Below are positions 17,580 through 26,788 of a stretch of DNA of 50,448 nt, piece by piece. Position numbers and translations under genes: made by a program. Under the pieces are notes generated by a model. That model saw only the letters and a program-made list of their open reading frames with translations. It searched no databases and was not told the DNA's origin. Each line of letters starts with the position of its first letter. Position 1 is the stretch's first letter. The DNA is from Anaerovibrio sp. (lineage in GTDB: Bacteria > Bacillota > Negativicutes > Selenomonadales > Selenomonadaceae): contig JAQUZO010000002.1 in the NCBI GenBank assembly GCA_028691285.1, forward strand, positions 1 through 50,448, in the 5' to 3' direction.

Positions 17580-19181
17580 TTACAGCTGAGGACCAGCAGC
17601 AACCAGAGCCTTGCCAGCCTCGTTGCCAGTGTACTTGCCGAAGTTCTTGATGAAGCGGCCAGCCAGGTCTTTCGCCTTGGTCTCCCACTCAGCAGGATCA
17701 GCATAGGTATCACGAGGATCCAAAATCTTAGGATCAACGCCTGGCAGCTCAGTAGGTACCTCGAAGTCAAACATAGGAATCTTCTTGGTAGGCGCCTCGT
17801 TGATAGCACCGGACAAAATAGCGTCGATGATACCGCGGGTATCCTTGATGGTGATACGCTTGCCGGTACCGTTCCAGCCAGTGTTCACGAGATAAGCCTT
17901 TGCGCCGTTAGCGTTCATCTTCTTTACGAGCTCCTCACCGTACTTGGTAGGATGCAGCTCGAGGAATGCCTGTCCGAAGCAAGCAGAGAAGGTAGGAGTT
18001 GGCTCAGTGATGCCGCGCTCGGTACCTGCCAGCTTAGCAGTGAAACCAGAGAGGAAGTAGTACTGAGTCTGCTCTGGAGTCAGGATGGAAACTGGAGGCA
18101 GTACGCCGAAAGCGTCTGCGGACAGGAAAATAACATTCTTTGCAGCTGGTGCAGAAGAACCCGGCTGAATGTTATTGATATGAGAGATTGGATAAGATAC
18201 ACGAGTGTTCTCGGTAACGGAGTTATCAGCAAAATCAATCTTGCCGTCTTCAGCAACGGTTACATTCTCCAGCAGAGCATTTCTCTTGATTGCGCCATAG
18301 ATATCAGGCTCAGACTCAGGGTCCAAATTGATTACCTTGGCATAGCAGCCGCCCTCGAAGTTGAAGATACCGTTGTCATCCCAGCCGTGCTCATCATCAC
18401 CGATAAGTCTGCGCTTAGGATCAGTGGACAGAGTGGTCTTGCCGGTACCGGAGAGACCGAAGAAAATAGCAGTGTTCTTGCCTTCCATATCGCAGTTAGC
18501 GGAGCAGTGCATGGAAGCAATGCCCTTCAGAGGAAGGAAGTAGTTCATCATGGAGAACAGACCCTTCTTCATCTCGCCGCCGTACCAGGTGTTGATGATA
18601 ACCTGTTCTCTGGAGGTGGTATTGAAAGCTGCACAGGTCTCGGAGTTCAGGCCGAGCTCCTTGTAGTTGGTTACTTTAGCCTTGGATGCGTTGTAAACAA
18701 CAAAGTCAGGCTCAAAGTTCTCCAGCTCCTCTGCAGTTGGCTGAATGAACATGTTGGTTACGAAATGAGCCTGCCAAGCAACCTCAACGATGAAGCGAAC
18801 TGCCATGCGGGTATCCTTGTTTGCACCGCAGAAAGCATCAACAACGAACAGCTTCTTGTTGGACAGCTCCTCCTTGGCAAGGTTCTTAACGGTTTCCCAA
18901 ACTTCCTTGCTCATAGGATGGTTGTCATTCTTGTACTCGTCGGAAGTCCACCATACAGTGTCCTTGGAATTCTCGTCCATAACGATGTACTTATCCTTAG
19001 GAGAACGGCCAGTATAGATACCAGTCATTACATTAACAGCACCCAGCTCAGTCTCTTTACCTACCTCATAGCCCTCGAGACCTGCCTTAGTCTCTTCCTC
19101 GAACAGAACTTCATAGGAAGGATTGTGAACAATCTCAGTAGTACCGGTAATACCATACTTGCTCAAATCAACATTTGCCAT
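17580..19181 (-). CDS. pckA: Phosphoenolpyruvate carboxykinase (ATP)
   Basis: [75 protein letters not shown]. Confidence 0.97.
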   Translation of the reverse strand: MANVDLSKYGITGTTEIVHNPSYEVLFEEETKAGLEGYEVGKETELGAVNVMTGIYTGRSPKDKYIVMDENSKDTVWWTSDEYKNDNHPMSKEVWETVKNLAKEELSNKKLFVVDAFCGANKDTRMAVRFIVEVAWQAHFVTNMFIQPTAEELENFEPDFVVYNASKAKVTNYKELGLNSETCAAFNTTSREQVIINTWYGGEMKKGLFSMMNYFLPLKGIASMHCSANCDMEGKNTAIFFGLSGTGKTTLSTDPKRRLIGDDEHGWDDNGIFNFEGGCYAKVINLDPESEPDIYGAIKRNALLENVTVAEDGKIDFADNSVTENTRVSYPISHINNIQPGSSAPAAKNVIFLSADAFGVLPPVSILTPEQTQYYFLSGFTAKLAGTERGITEPTPTFSACFGQAFLELHPTKYGEELVKKMNANGAKAYLVNTGWNGTGKRITIKDTRGIIDAILSGAINEAPTKKIPMFDFEVPTELPGVDPKILDPRDTYADPAEWETKAKDLAGRFIKNFGKYTGNEAGKALVAAGPQL

Positions 19182-19327
19182 TTTGCTATCAACCTCTTTC
19201 TTTTGTATGCTGCAGCGACACTTTGCTGAGGAATTATGTCTCTGAACTAAAACATGTTCCCCATACGGTGGGCCTCTGCTATAACACTTTTTAAACCGGC
19301 AGCCTTACCCAGCTTGCCTTCACCTAT

Positions 19328-19356
19328 ATGTTATAAGATTTTACAGAGTTTGTCAA
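19328..19356 (-). promoter_or_regulatory. Putative pckA promoter
   Basis: TTGACA - 17 nt - TAACAT on minus strand; implies a ~140 nt 5' UTR. Confidence 0.5.
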
Positions 19357-19428
19357 AAATTATTTAGAATTATTTATCTATTAATACAGCTTATTGTACT
19401 ATTAATGCATCAGGGTATCCCTGCCCGT

Positions 19429-20916
19429 TTATTTGCCCGCCGCAAAGCCTGCTACAGCCTGCTTCATAGCCGTTTTATCCACAAGCTGGCTGTGGCGGAC
19501 AGCACTGTTTTTCAGAGAAGCCAGGCCCGCAGGAATCGGGAAGCTGTTCATGGCCTGGAGCTTGTCCAGAAGCTGGAATTCATCAAATCCGGCTGTCGAA
19601 TGCCCGAAAGCGGTCAGCACGCTTTCATTGAACTTATACGGGCTGGCAGTGGATACAACCACCATCGGCTCGCTGTTGCCCTCTGCCATATAATGGTATG
19701 CACTGTTCCAGGCCACGGCAGTATGGGGGTCTGCAATGTAATGCTTCTTGTCATAAATGCTGCTTATGGTATCCATAGTTTTGGTATCATCAGCCCAGTC
19801 AAATCCAAATACTGCCTGAATCTTCTGCAAATTCTCTGCGCCTATGTCATAGCTGCCCTTTTCCGCCAGCGAAGACATCCATTCTGCCACCTGCCCTGCA
19901 TCATCTACTACATGATACAAAAGGCGCTCCAGATTGCTGGAAATCAAAATATCCATGGAAGGGCTGATTGTCTTGAAGAATTCACGGTTTCTGTCATACA
20001 CGCCAGTCCTGAGAAAATCTGTCAGGACATTGTTGGTATTGGAAGCACAGATCAGCTTCTTCACCGGCAGGCCCATACGCATGGCATAATAGCCAGCCAG
20101 AATATCACCGAAGTTGCCGGTCGGCACCGTAAAGCTGATTTTATCCCCTGCCTTGATCCTGCCCGCCTTCAGAAGGTCTGCATAGGCACTGAAATAGTAC
20201 ACAATCTGCGGCACCAGGCGCCCCCAGTTGATGGAATTTGCCGATGAGAGGGCTGCACCATTTTTATGAAGCTCCTCATTGAAGGCTTTATCGCTGAAAA
20301 TTGCCTTGACTCCGCTTTGGGCATCGTCAAAATTTCCCCTGACTGCGGTTACAGCCACATTGCTGCCCTGCTGGGTCACCATTTGCAGTCTTTGGATGCG
20401 GCTGACGCCATTTTCAGGATAAAATACGATTATCCTGGTCTGCTCCACATCCTTGAAGCCCTCTAATGCCGCCTTGCCTGTATCGCCGGAGGTCGCTACC
20501 AGAATCAGGACCTGATTTTTTTCACCCGTCTTTTTCAGGGCTGTGGACAAAAGCTGCGGCAGAAGCTGCAGTGCCATATCCTTGAAGGCACTGGTCGGGC
20601 CGTGCCAAAGCTCCAGCACGGAAACATCCTCCATGATATTGAGAGGCGCAATGGTCTCATCATCAAATTTGCCGCCGCCATAAGCACGCTCCACGCAGCC
20701 CCGGATTTCTTCAGCTGTATAATCAGTCAGGAAGCAGCTCAAAACCTTGGCCGCGCGTTCCTGATAGGAAAGCCCTGTCAAACCTTCAATAAAGGATAAA
20801 TCCACCTGAGGCAGCTCCTCAGGCACGAACAGGCCACCGTCCTCCGCCAGGCCTGCAATAATCGCCTGGGCAGATGTCATATGCTGATTGCTTCCTCTTG
20901 TACTGATGTATTTCAT
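19429..20916 (-). CDS. thrC: Threonine synthase
   Basis: MKYISTRGSNQHMTSAQAIIAGLAEDGGLFVPE; LWHGPTSAFKDMALQLLPQLL; LVATSGDTGKAALEGF. Confidence 0.95.
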   Translation of the reverse strand: MKYISTRGSNQHMTSAQAIIAGLAEDGGLFVPEELPQVDLSFIEGLTGLSYQERAAKVLSCFLTDYTAEEIRGCVERAYGGGKFDDETIAPLNIMEDVSVLELWHGPTSAFKDMALQLLPQLLSTALKKTGEKNQVLILVATSGDTGKAALEGFKDVEQTRIIVFYPENGVSRIQRLQMVTQQGSNVAVTAVRGNFDDAQSGVKAIFSDKAFNEELHKNGAALSSANSINWGRLVPQIVYYFSAYADLLKAGRIKAGDKISFTVPTGNFGDILAGYYAMRMGLPVKKLICASNTNNVLTDFLRTGVYDRNREFFKTISPSMDILISSNLERLLYHVVDDAGQVAEWMSSLAEKGSYDIGAENLQKIQAVFGFDWADDTKTMDTISSIYDKKHYIADPHTAVAWNSAYHYMAEGNSEPMVVVSTASPYKFNESVLTAFGHSTAGFDEFQLLDKLQAMNSFPIPAGLASLKNSAVRHSQLVDKTAMKQAVAGFAAGK

Positions 20917-20983
20917 AACCCTTCACTCCTACACAAAATATTTTACCAGCTCTCCGCCGTCTTCGCCGAAAAGCTGAACAACA

Positions 20984-21502
20984 TCAACGGATAATTTTGG
21001 CAGCAGATGCCTCCACTGCTGCAATCAAATCTGCCGGACGCAGGATAAGCTGCTGGCCCCGGATACCTGCGCTGACAGCAATCTGCTCATGCTCCAGACA
21101 GGATTCATCCACATAGACAGGATAGTTTTTCTTCGCCCCCAAAGGTGAACAGCCGCCACGGATATAGCCCGTAAGCCCCAAAACCTCCTTCAGATGTACC
21201 ATTTCAACCCGCTTATTGCCAGACACGGCCGCTAAAGCCTTCATATCCAGCTCACTGTCGCCTGGAACACAGGCCATGAGCACGCCATGCTTATCTCCGC
21301 GGCACACCAGCGTCTTAAAGACCCTCCTGACATCCATGCCTGTTGATTCTGCTACATGGACAGCACTCAAATCATCAAGGTCTACCTCGTATTCTTTGAT
21401 TTCATAAGCAATTTTCAGCTTATCCAGAATACGGGCAGCATTTGTTTTTTTATTCTTCGTCATTTTGCCCTTGTTGTCCTTCCTCAAAAAACATAAATCC
21501 AT
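20984..21502 (-). CDS. YbaK/EbsC-family aminoacyl-tRNA deacylase (Cys-tRNA(Pro) deacylase-like)
   Basis: KTNAARILDKLKIAYEIKEYEVDLDDLSAVHVAESTGMDVRRVFKTLV...GYIRGGCSPLGAKKNYPVYVDES. Likely real start is Met at 21463. Confidence 0.9.
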   Translation of the reverse strand: MDLCFLRKDNKGKMTKNKKTNAARILDKLKIAYEIKEYEVDLDDLSAVHVAESTGMDVRRVFKTLVCRGDKHGVLMACVPGDSELDMKALAAVSGNKRVEMVHLKEVLGLTGYIRGGCSPLGAKKNYPVYVDESCLEHEQIAVSAGIRGQQLILRPADLIAAVEASAAKIIR

Positions 21503-21565
21503 GCTAGTATAACATATTTTATTCCCAATGTGAACACCTGCAGAGATTTTTTATTCCCAGACAGC

Positions 21566-21613
21566 AAAAAGCGGCATCTCTGCTGCACGAAGCAGACAGC
21601 ACAAATGCCGCTT
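21566..21613 (-). terminator. Terminator after the DUF2939-like gene
   Basis: AAGCGGCAT...ATGCCGCTT outer stem (9 bp) with inner CTGCT/AGCAG stem, then TTT on minus strand. Confidence 0.65.
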
Positions 21614-21622
21614 AAAACTCAG

Positions 21623-22951
21623 CTATCCTTTTTTGTTGTCATACGCAGAAACCACGGGGATATTTTCGCCTCCCAGCAGGCTGTGGGCATCACCTACAGC
21701 TTCCGGCACGCCGGGGTAATTTGCTGAGCGCACAGCCGCATCATCATTGTTCCTCAGAACCTTCGCCGTCTTTGCAGCTACTGCCGACCTGTCAATATTT
21801 TTTCCAACGATGCTTTCCAACTTTGCCCTGTTGTCATTCAGCTTCTTCTGCACCTCGGCAACCTTGGCCGTGCTCATATCCAGACGGTTCTGCCAGATAC
21901 CGGCGTTAAAGACAGGACGCCTTTTCTCCTTCTGCTTGGCATCAGAAGCCTGCCTGGCATCCTCCATCTGTTCCTTTTGTGCTGCCAGATCATAGTAGCT
22001 GTCCAAAAGTTCATGATAAAGGCTGTCCCGCTCATCAAGCAGATAATGCAGGTATCCTCCTGCCACCGGCATTTTCAGGTCATCAAGCTGGTCATCGGCA
22101 TCATCCAGGATATTGCGTGCCTCCAAGATCCAGTTTACATCAATTTCCAGCCGCCTGCCTTTCAGCTCGTCCAGCTTTTCCTGGGTCGCAGTCAAAATCA
22201 TGCGCACCTTTTCCTTGTAGCGCACAAAATCACGATCATTCTGCTTAATCAGCTCATCCGCATATTCACTGTAATTTTCGATATCGTACAAACGCCAGCT
22301 TCTGTCCTCCTGACGCCGCAGCTTCAGACGAAGAACATAGGTATCGCCGTAATTCGGTTCATATACCCTGATGCCGACAGTCACCGTCGAAGGCAAAGCC
22401 TCATTGGTCTCCAGGGCAGTCTCATCCCGGGATACATCATTGCTCTCTTCACCAAAAGCATACTTTTTGATCAGCGACAGCGCCATGCCCAGCATTTTGT
22501 CCTTCAGGCCTTCATCCCTGACCTCTGTGCCGGGAGGTGCATCAGCATATATGTATTCCAAACTGCGGAAGCTGACCGTCTTGAAGCCGATTTTGTCCTG
22601 AAAACAGGATTCTGCAGTCACATCCTTTGACTCAGGCCATTTTCCGGTTTTGACATAGGTCAGGAATTCATCCTTGCACAAATTGCCAAAGCTGCCGTCC
22701 TTCAGCCTGCCATATACGGGCTCATTTTCCGACACCAGCTCGGACAGCTTGACTGCACTGCCCTGAAAGATACCGTCCAGATCCACCCTGCGCTGCAGCT
22801 CCTCCACATCACCGGACTGCATCGCCTTCTGCATGGCTCTGACTGAATAAGTCGGTGTATAAATATAAAACTTAAAATAAAACGCTGCCGCGGCACAGCC
22901 TAGAATAATTTCTAAAACAAGTCCTAAAATTACAGCTTTTTTCAATGTCAT
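21623..22951 (-). CDS. Membrane-anchored DUF2939-like protein with charged helical C-terminal half
   Basis: N-terminal TM then YTPTYSVRAMQKAMQSGDVEELQRRVDLDGI (DUF2939-like opening); long E/K/R/D-rich helices; no catalytic motif recognised. Confidence 0.6.
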   Translation of the reverse strand: MTLKKAVILGLVLEIILGCAAAAFYFKFYIYTPTYSVRAMQKAMQSGDVEELQRRVDLDGIFQGSAVKLSELVSENEPVYGRLKDGSFGNLCKDEFLTYVKTGKWPESKDVTAESCFQDKIGFKTVSFRSLEYIYADAPPGTEVRDEGLKDKMLGMALSLIKKYAFGEESNDVSRDETALETNEALPSTVTVGIRVYEPNYGDTYVLRLKLRRQEDRSWRLYDIENYSEYADELIKQNDRDFVRYKEKVRMILTATQEKLDELKGRRLEIDVNWILEARNILDDADDQLDDLKMPVAGGYLHYLLDERDSLYHELLDSYYDLAAQKEQMEDARQASDAKQKEKRRPVFNAGIWQNRLDMSTAKVAEVQKKLNDNRAKLESIVGKNIDRSAVAAKTAKVLRNNDDAAVRSANYPGVPEAVGDAHSLLGGENIPVVSAYDNKKG

Positions 22952-23081
22952 TCCATCACCTGCTCGTCACATCATTGTGTCTGCATAAAGCATCCCTGCA
23001 CTTTGCCGTTTAGAATATTCTATCATACTTTAGCATTTTTATGTAATAATTTTATTTATATACATAAGCCTCCCGTCTGTA

Positions 23082-24464
23082 TCACGGCATCGGATGCCAA
23101 CGGCGCTTGTAGCCGACAAACATCATGGCCGCACTGATCAGCAGCCCAATACACAAAGGGTCAGCCTGCACATCGAAAAACAATCCCAGACAAACCGGCA
23201 CCAGTGTGCTGACCACAATCGAAGCATAGGCCCATTTTTTTGCCACACTGCGGGGATAAAAAATAGCGAAGGTCAGCGGCAGAAATAAGCCGCAGCCGCG
23301 CATGGCCATGGAAAGGAAATTCCAAAACAATACCTGGGAATCAAGATTGACAATAGCAATGCCGCAGGCTGCCGCCATAACCCCCAGCACAACAAAGCGC
23401 AGGGTATACAAGAGCTTTCTGCCGCTGCCCAAATCCACCGCCCTGCCAATGATATCCCTGGTAAGCATGGTGCCAATCCCCAGGGACAGACCACCGATGG
23501 AGCCAATCAGGCTCAGCATGATGCCGCCCATGGCGATTCCCGCCAGCCATGCAGGCTGATGCGCCAGAAGATACACAGGCAGCACCAGCACCGGCACTAC
23601 ATTGGCATCCATCACATGCATATACATACCGATAGCTATAGACGGCAGCCCCACAGGAATCACAATCGCTGCGGCAGTAAAGGCACCCATTGCTGCAGTT
23701 TTGGGCGTGGAAGCCGAAAAGAAGCTCTGTATGTAGGTCTGAGTGCAGATAATACCCACAATCAGAGAAAAAACCTTGGAAAAGCTGCTGCCTACACCGA
23801 TATTCACCATATTCCACCAATAATCCGGCGGCAGTACCTGATAAAAATCAGGCATGGCGGCCAGCTCCCAAAATGCACCTGCCCCTGCAGCAAAAAGGCT
23901 GAACCATATAACCAGCATCTTCAAAATCCCGCCTACGCCGGTGCTTCTCATGCCGCCGAAAAAGACATAGGCTGCCACCAGCAATACCAATACTGCCGCC
24001 GAAACCATGACCGGGGTATGCAGGAAGGCCGAAATAATCTGAATGCCGGGCAGACAGCTGGCTACCACGCTGAAAAGAATTCCTGCCGAGGAAATAATCC
24101 CTGCCGCCCCAGCTGCCCGGCTGCCGTAATTACGCTTCAGGTACTGAGGAATCGTCTCCAGCCCGGTTGCCCGCAGCCTGCCCGCATAAAACAGTCCCAT
24201 CAGGATAAAAGCAATACCGGAGCCCAGGGTAAACCACCAGGCAGAAAGCCCCATCGTATACGCCAGCTGAGCTGTACCGACAGTGGCTCCCCCGCCCACA
24301 ACAGTCCCGGCAATGCTGCCCGCTACCAGAGGAACACCTGCCGTGCGGCCGCCCAGACTATAGCCTTCAGCAGACTTCACCGAACGGGCTGAATAAATGC
24401 CGCCGCCAATGACCAGTGCCACCGTCAGCAGCATAATCACCAAATGTTCCATCGTCAATTCCAT
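23082..24464 (-). CDS. Sodium:solute symporter (SSS) family transporter
   Basis: SVKSAEGYSLGGRTAGVPLVAGSIAGTVVGGGATVGTAQLAYTMGLSAWWFTLGSG...LRATGLETIPQYLKRNYGSRA. Confidence 0.88.
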   Translation of the reverse strand: MELTMEHLVIMLLTVALVIGGGIYSARSVKSAEGYSLGGRTAGVPLVAGSIAGTVVGGGATVGTAQLAYTMGLSAWWFTLGSGIAFILMGLFYAGRLRATGLETIPQYLKRNYGSRAAGAAGIISSAGILFSVVASCLPGIQIISAFLHTPVMVSAAVLVLLVAAYVFFGGMRSTGVGGILKMLVIWFSLFAAGAGAFWELAAMPDFYQVLPPDYWWNMVNIGVGSSFSKVFSLIVGIICTQTYIQSFFSASTPKTAAMGAFTAAAIVIPVGLPSIAIGMYMHVMDANVVPVLVLPVYLLAHQPAWLAGIAMGGIMLSLIGSIGGLSLGIGTMLTRDIIGRAVDLGSGRKLLYTLRFVVLGVMAAACGIAIVNLDSQVLFWNFLSMAMRGCGLFLPLTFAIFYPRSVAKKWAYASIVVSTLVPVCLGLFFDVQADPLCIGLLISAAMMFVGYKRRWHPMP

Positions 24465-24499
24465 ATAAAAGCCTTCTCTCGTTCATTCTACCGAAAATT

Positions 24500-26395
24500 C
24501 TACTTCAACAGCCTTTCCTTCAGTCGTCTGTATGCCCTGGTGTAATAAACGCCGTTCTGAGCTTCACGGTGATCAAAGCCATAAGCTCTGCGGCTGACTG
24601 CCACAATTGGCGGTGCCTGAATCCTTTTGGCAACCGCCATGCCGGTAAACTGGCGCCACCAGCGTTCCAAATCTGCAATGAATTCCGCCGCCCCAGGAAA
24701 ATACCTGGCAGCCAGTCCCGGCGCACAGCCGATTTTTTCTTCCAGGACACCATCAGCATACCACTGCAGGATATCTGCCGGTGCTGCCTTTTGCCAGCTT
24801 TCCACAAAGCTGCGGAACAAATAATCATGGTACGGATATTTGATGGGATCGCCAAGGCCCTCATCCACATTCTGGTCATAGGAAAGCTCCGCACTCGGCA
24901 CGATGTCAATCGTCGCCTGAGGTATGACCTCCCGCCCATAAACCTCATCATTCAGATAGCGGGCCATATCATAGACCTGATATTTCCACAAATCCGCCAG
25001 AGCGCACAAAAAGCCTGACTGATCACCGTAAAGCGTAGAATAGCCCACCGTGGTTTCTGCCTTGTTGGCGTTGCAGGTAAAGCCGCCGCCAAAAGCCGCT
25101 GCCGCCCCTGCCAAAATACGGGCGCTGCGGTCACGGGCCTGGATATTTTCCGCCGTAAAGGAGGATACATGAAGCTTGAATACCGTCCCGTCCCGAAGGA
25201 AGGTAACAGGCAGTTTTTCCAGCTGGCCGACCGTGTGCTCCACCGACTCCTGAATCGGCATCACGGCATAATTGCAGCCCAGGCTGACGGCCAGCTGGTG
25301 GGCAAGTCCCCTGGTGGTATCCGAATTATACACACTTGGCATATTTATCAGAAGAACATTTTCCGGCCCTAAAATATGGGTATAAAGAGCCGCCGCCACA
25401 GCAGAATCTATCCCGCCGGATATGCCTACAACCACCCGTTCCATGTGGATATCCGCCAAAAAATTCCTCACTCCGTAGGAGATGGCAGCGAAAATATGTC
25501 CGGCAGCCGACTTTTTCTGCCGCTGGAATTTCGGCAGCCTGTCTATATGCTCAAAATCATAGCAGCTCAGCTGCTGACGATACTTGGGCAGACAGTCCAC
25601 CATCACCCCCCGAGCGTTATAGAGCGTGCTGGAGCCGTCAAAGGTATAGAGAGTTTTGCCGTTGTTCTGAATCCCTACATTGTTGACATAAAACAGCGGT
25701 ACGCCGGCTTCCTTGGCCTGTCTGCCAAACACCCTGTGCCGTTTGCCGTTTTTCCCAAGGGTATACGGCGATGAGGAAATATTGACCAGCATATCCACTC
25801 CGGCTGCCTGCAGGATCTCTACAGGCGCAAAATTGTAATCATCGCTCCAGCCATCCTCACAGAGGAATCCGCCGATAGCATACTCCCTGCCCCTGACGGT
25901 GATGCGGATGGGACTGAGCAGCTCCTCTGCCCTGGTGCCCATTTCTCCGGCCAGCTCCTGCAGACCGAAGAAATGACGCGTATCATCAAACTCCCGGTAG
26001 TTAGGCATCAGGGTCTTGACCACAAAGGGATAAGGCATCCTGTCAGGCTGTATGAGCCTGCCCTGATACGCCGCAAAAAGTGCATTATATTTGCGGACAC
26101 GCCCGTCATGGTTCTTCTTATCCCAGTCTGCTGCCACATTGCCGAAGATAACGGCAATGTTTTCCGAAGCCCTGATAATGTCCTCGCCGCATTCCTGGCA
26201 ATCCCTGATAAATGCAGTCTGCTCCCAGGTATCGCCCAAAAGATAGCCGGGCACAGCCATTTCCGGGAAAATTATCATATCAGCTCCCCCGGCCTTTGCC
26301 TCCTGTATCATCGCAAGCATATTATCCGTATTTTCTCCCGGGTGGCCGGGGATAATTTTCAGCTGAGCAACAGCAATCTTCAACATCTGCAGCAC
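24500..26395 (-). CDS. nadE: Glutamine-dependent NAD+ synthase
   Basis: N-terminal nitrilase/glutaminase domain (IIFPEMAVPGYLLGD, FLCEDGW) and C-terminal PP-loop VVGISGGIDSAVAAAL. Confidence 0.95.
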   Translation of the reverse strand: MLQMLKIAVAQLKIIPGHPGENTDNMLAMIQEAKAGGADMIIFPEMAVPGYLLGDTWEQTAFIRDCQECGEDIIRASENIAVIFGNVAADWDKKNHDGRVRKYNALFAAYQGRLIQPDRMPYPFVVKTLMPNYREFDDTRHFFGLQELAGEMGTRAEELLSPIRITVRGREYAIGGFLCEDGWSDDYNFAPVEILQAAGVDMLVNISSSPYTLGKNGKRHRVFGRQAKEAGVPLFYVNNVGIQNNGKTLYTFDGSSTLYNARGVMVDCLPKYRQQLSCYDFEHIDRLPKFQRQKKSAAGHIFAAISYGVRNFLADIHMERVVVGISGGIDSAVAAALYTHILGPENVLLINMPSVYNSDTTRGLAHQLAVSLGCNYAVMPIQESVEHTVGQLEKLPVTFLRDGTVFKLHVSSFTAENIQARDRSARILAGAAAAFGGGFTCNANKAETTVGYSTLYGDQSGFLCALADLWKYQVYDMARYLNDEVYGREVIPQATIDIVPSAELSYDQNVDEGLGDPIKYPYHDYLFRSFVESWQKAAPADILQWYADGVLEEKIGCAPGLAARYFPGAAEFIADLERWWRQFTGMAVAKRIQAPPIVAVSRRAYGFDHREAQNGVYYTRAYRRLKERLLK

Positions 26396-26422
26396 CTCTT
26401 ATTTCATCATAATTCTTTTGTT

Positions 26423-26451
26423 ATTATAACAGGAAATATTTATCTGTACAA
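26423..26451 (-). promoter_or_regulatory. nadE promoter
   Basis: TTGTAC - 17 nt - TATAAT on minus strand. Confidence 0.6.
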
Positions 26452-26463
26452 TCAATCGATGCG

Positions 26464-26513
26464 CACCCGCATAGCGGGTGGTTTTTGAGCTGAGGCTGCA
26501 CCGTATCCTCAGC
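26464..26513. repeat. Tandem pair of small hairpins (CACCCGC-ATA-GCGGGTG and GCTGAGG-N11-CCTCAGC) separated by GTTTTTGA
   Basis: Two perfect 7-bp inverted repeats read directly from sequence, lying between nadE and the FTR-like gene terminator. Confidence 0.6.
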
Positions 26514-26531
26514 CAGACTAAACTCCACAGC

Positions 26532-26565
26532 AAAAAAGCTGCTGACTATCCAGCCAGCAGCTTTT
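26532..26565 (-). terminator. Terminator of the FTR-like gene
   Basis: AAAGCTGCTG-N10-CAGCAGCTTT then TTT on minus strand. Confidence 0.75.
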
Positions 26566-26569
26566 AAAA

Positions 26570-26773
26570 TCAATCCTCCAAGGACTTATAATACAGCCTG
26601 CAGTGACAGAACCCTTCAAACTCAGGGTCAGCAATCTGCTCCCGAAATTCCCTGCACATGCACTTATTGTCCTCAGTTTTCTGCAGGCGGCAGGGACAAT
26701 AGCCATCCTTCTTTGCCAAACCGTCCTTTATCAGAGCAACGATTTTTGCATCGGGATTCAAGGAAATTTTCAC
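26570..26773 (-). CDS. Small ferredoxin-thioredoxin reductase catalytic-subunit-like protein
   Basis: 67 aa with CPCR...CMCREF...CHCRLYY Cys triad spacing characteristic of the FTR beta-chain family. Confidence 0.8.
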   Translation of the reverse strand: MKISLNPDAKIVALIKDGLAKKDGYCPCRLQKTEDNKCMCREFREQIADPEFEGFCHCRLYYKSLED

Positions 26774-26788
26774 GGCAACTACCTCCTG

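Noticed and set aside
17454-19229. 591-aa plus-strand ORF overlapping pckA
   Set aside because: Antisense shadow of the highly conserved pckA gene; composition has no recognisable domain and it lacks its own promoter or RBS evidence.
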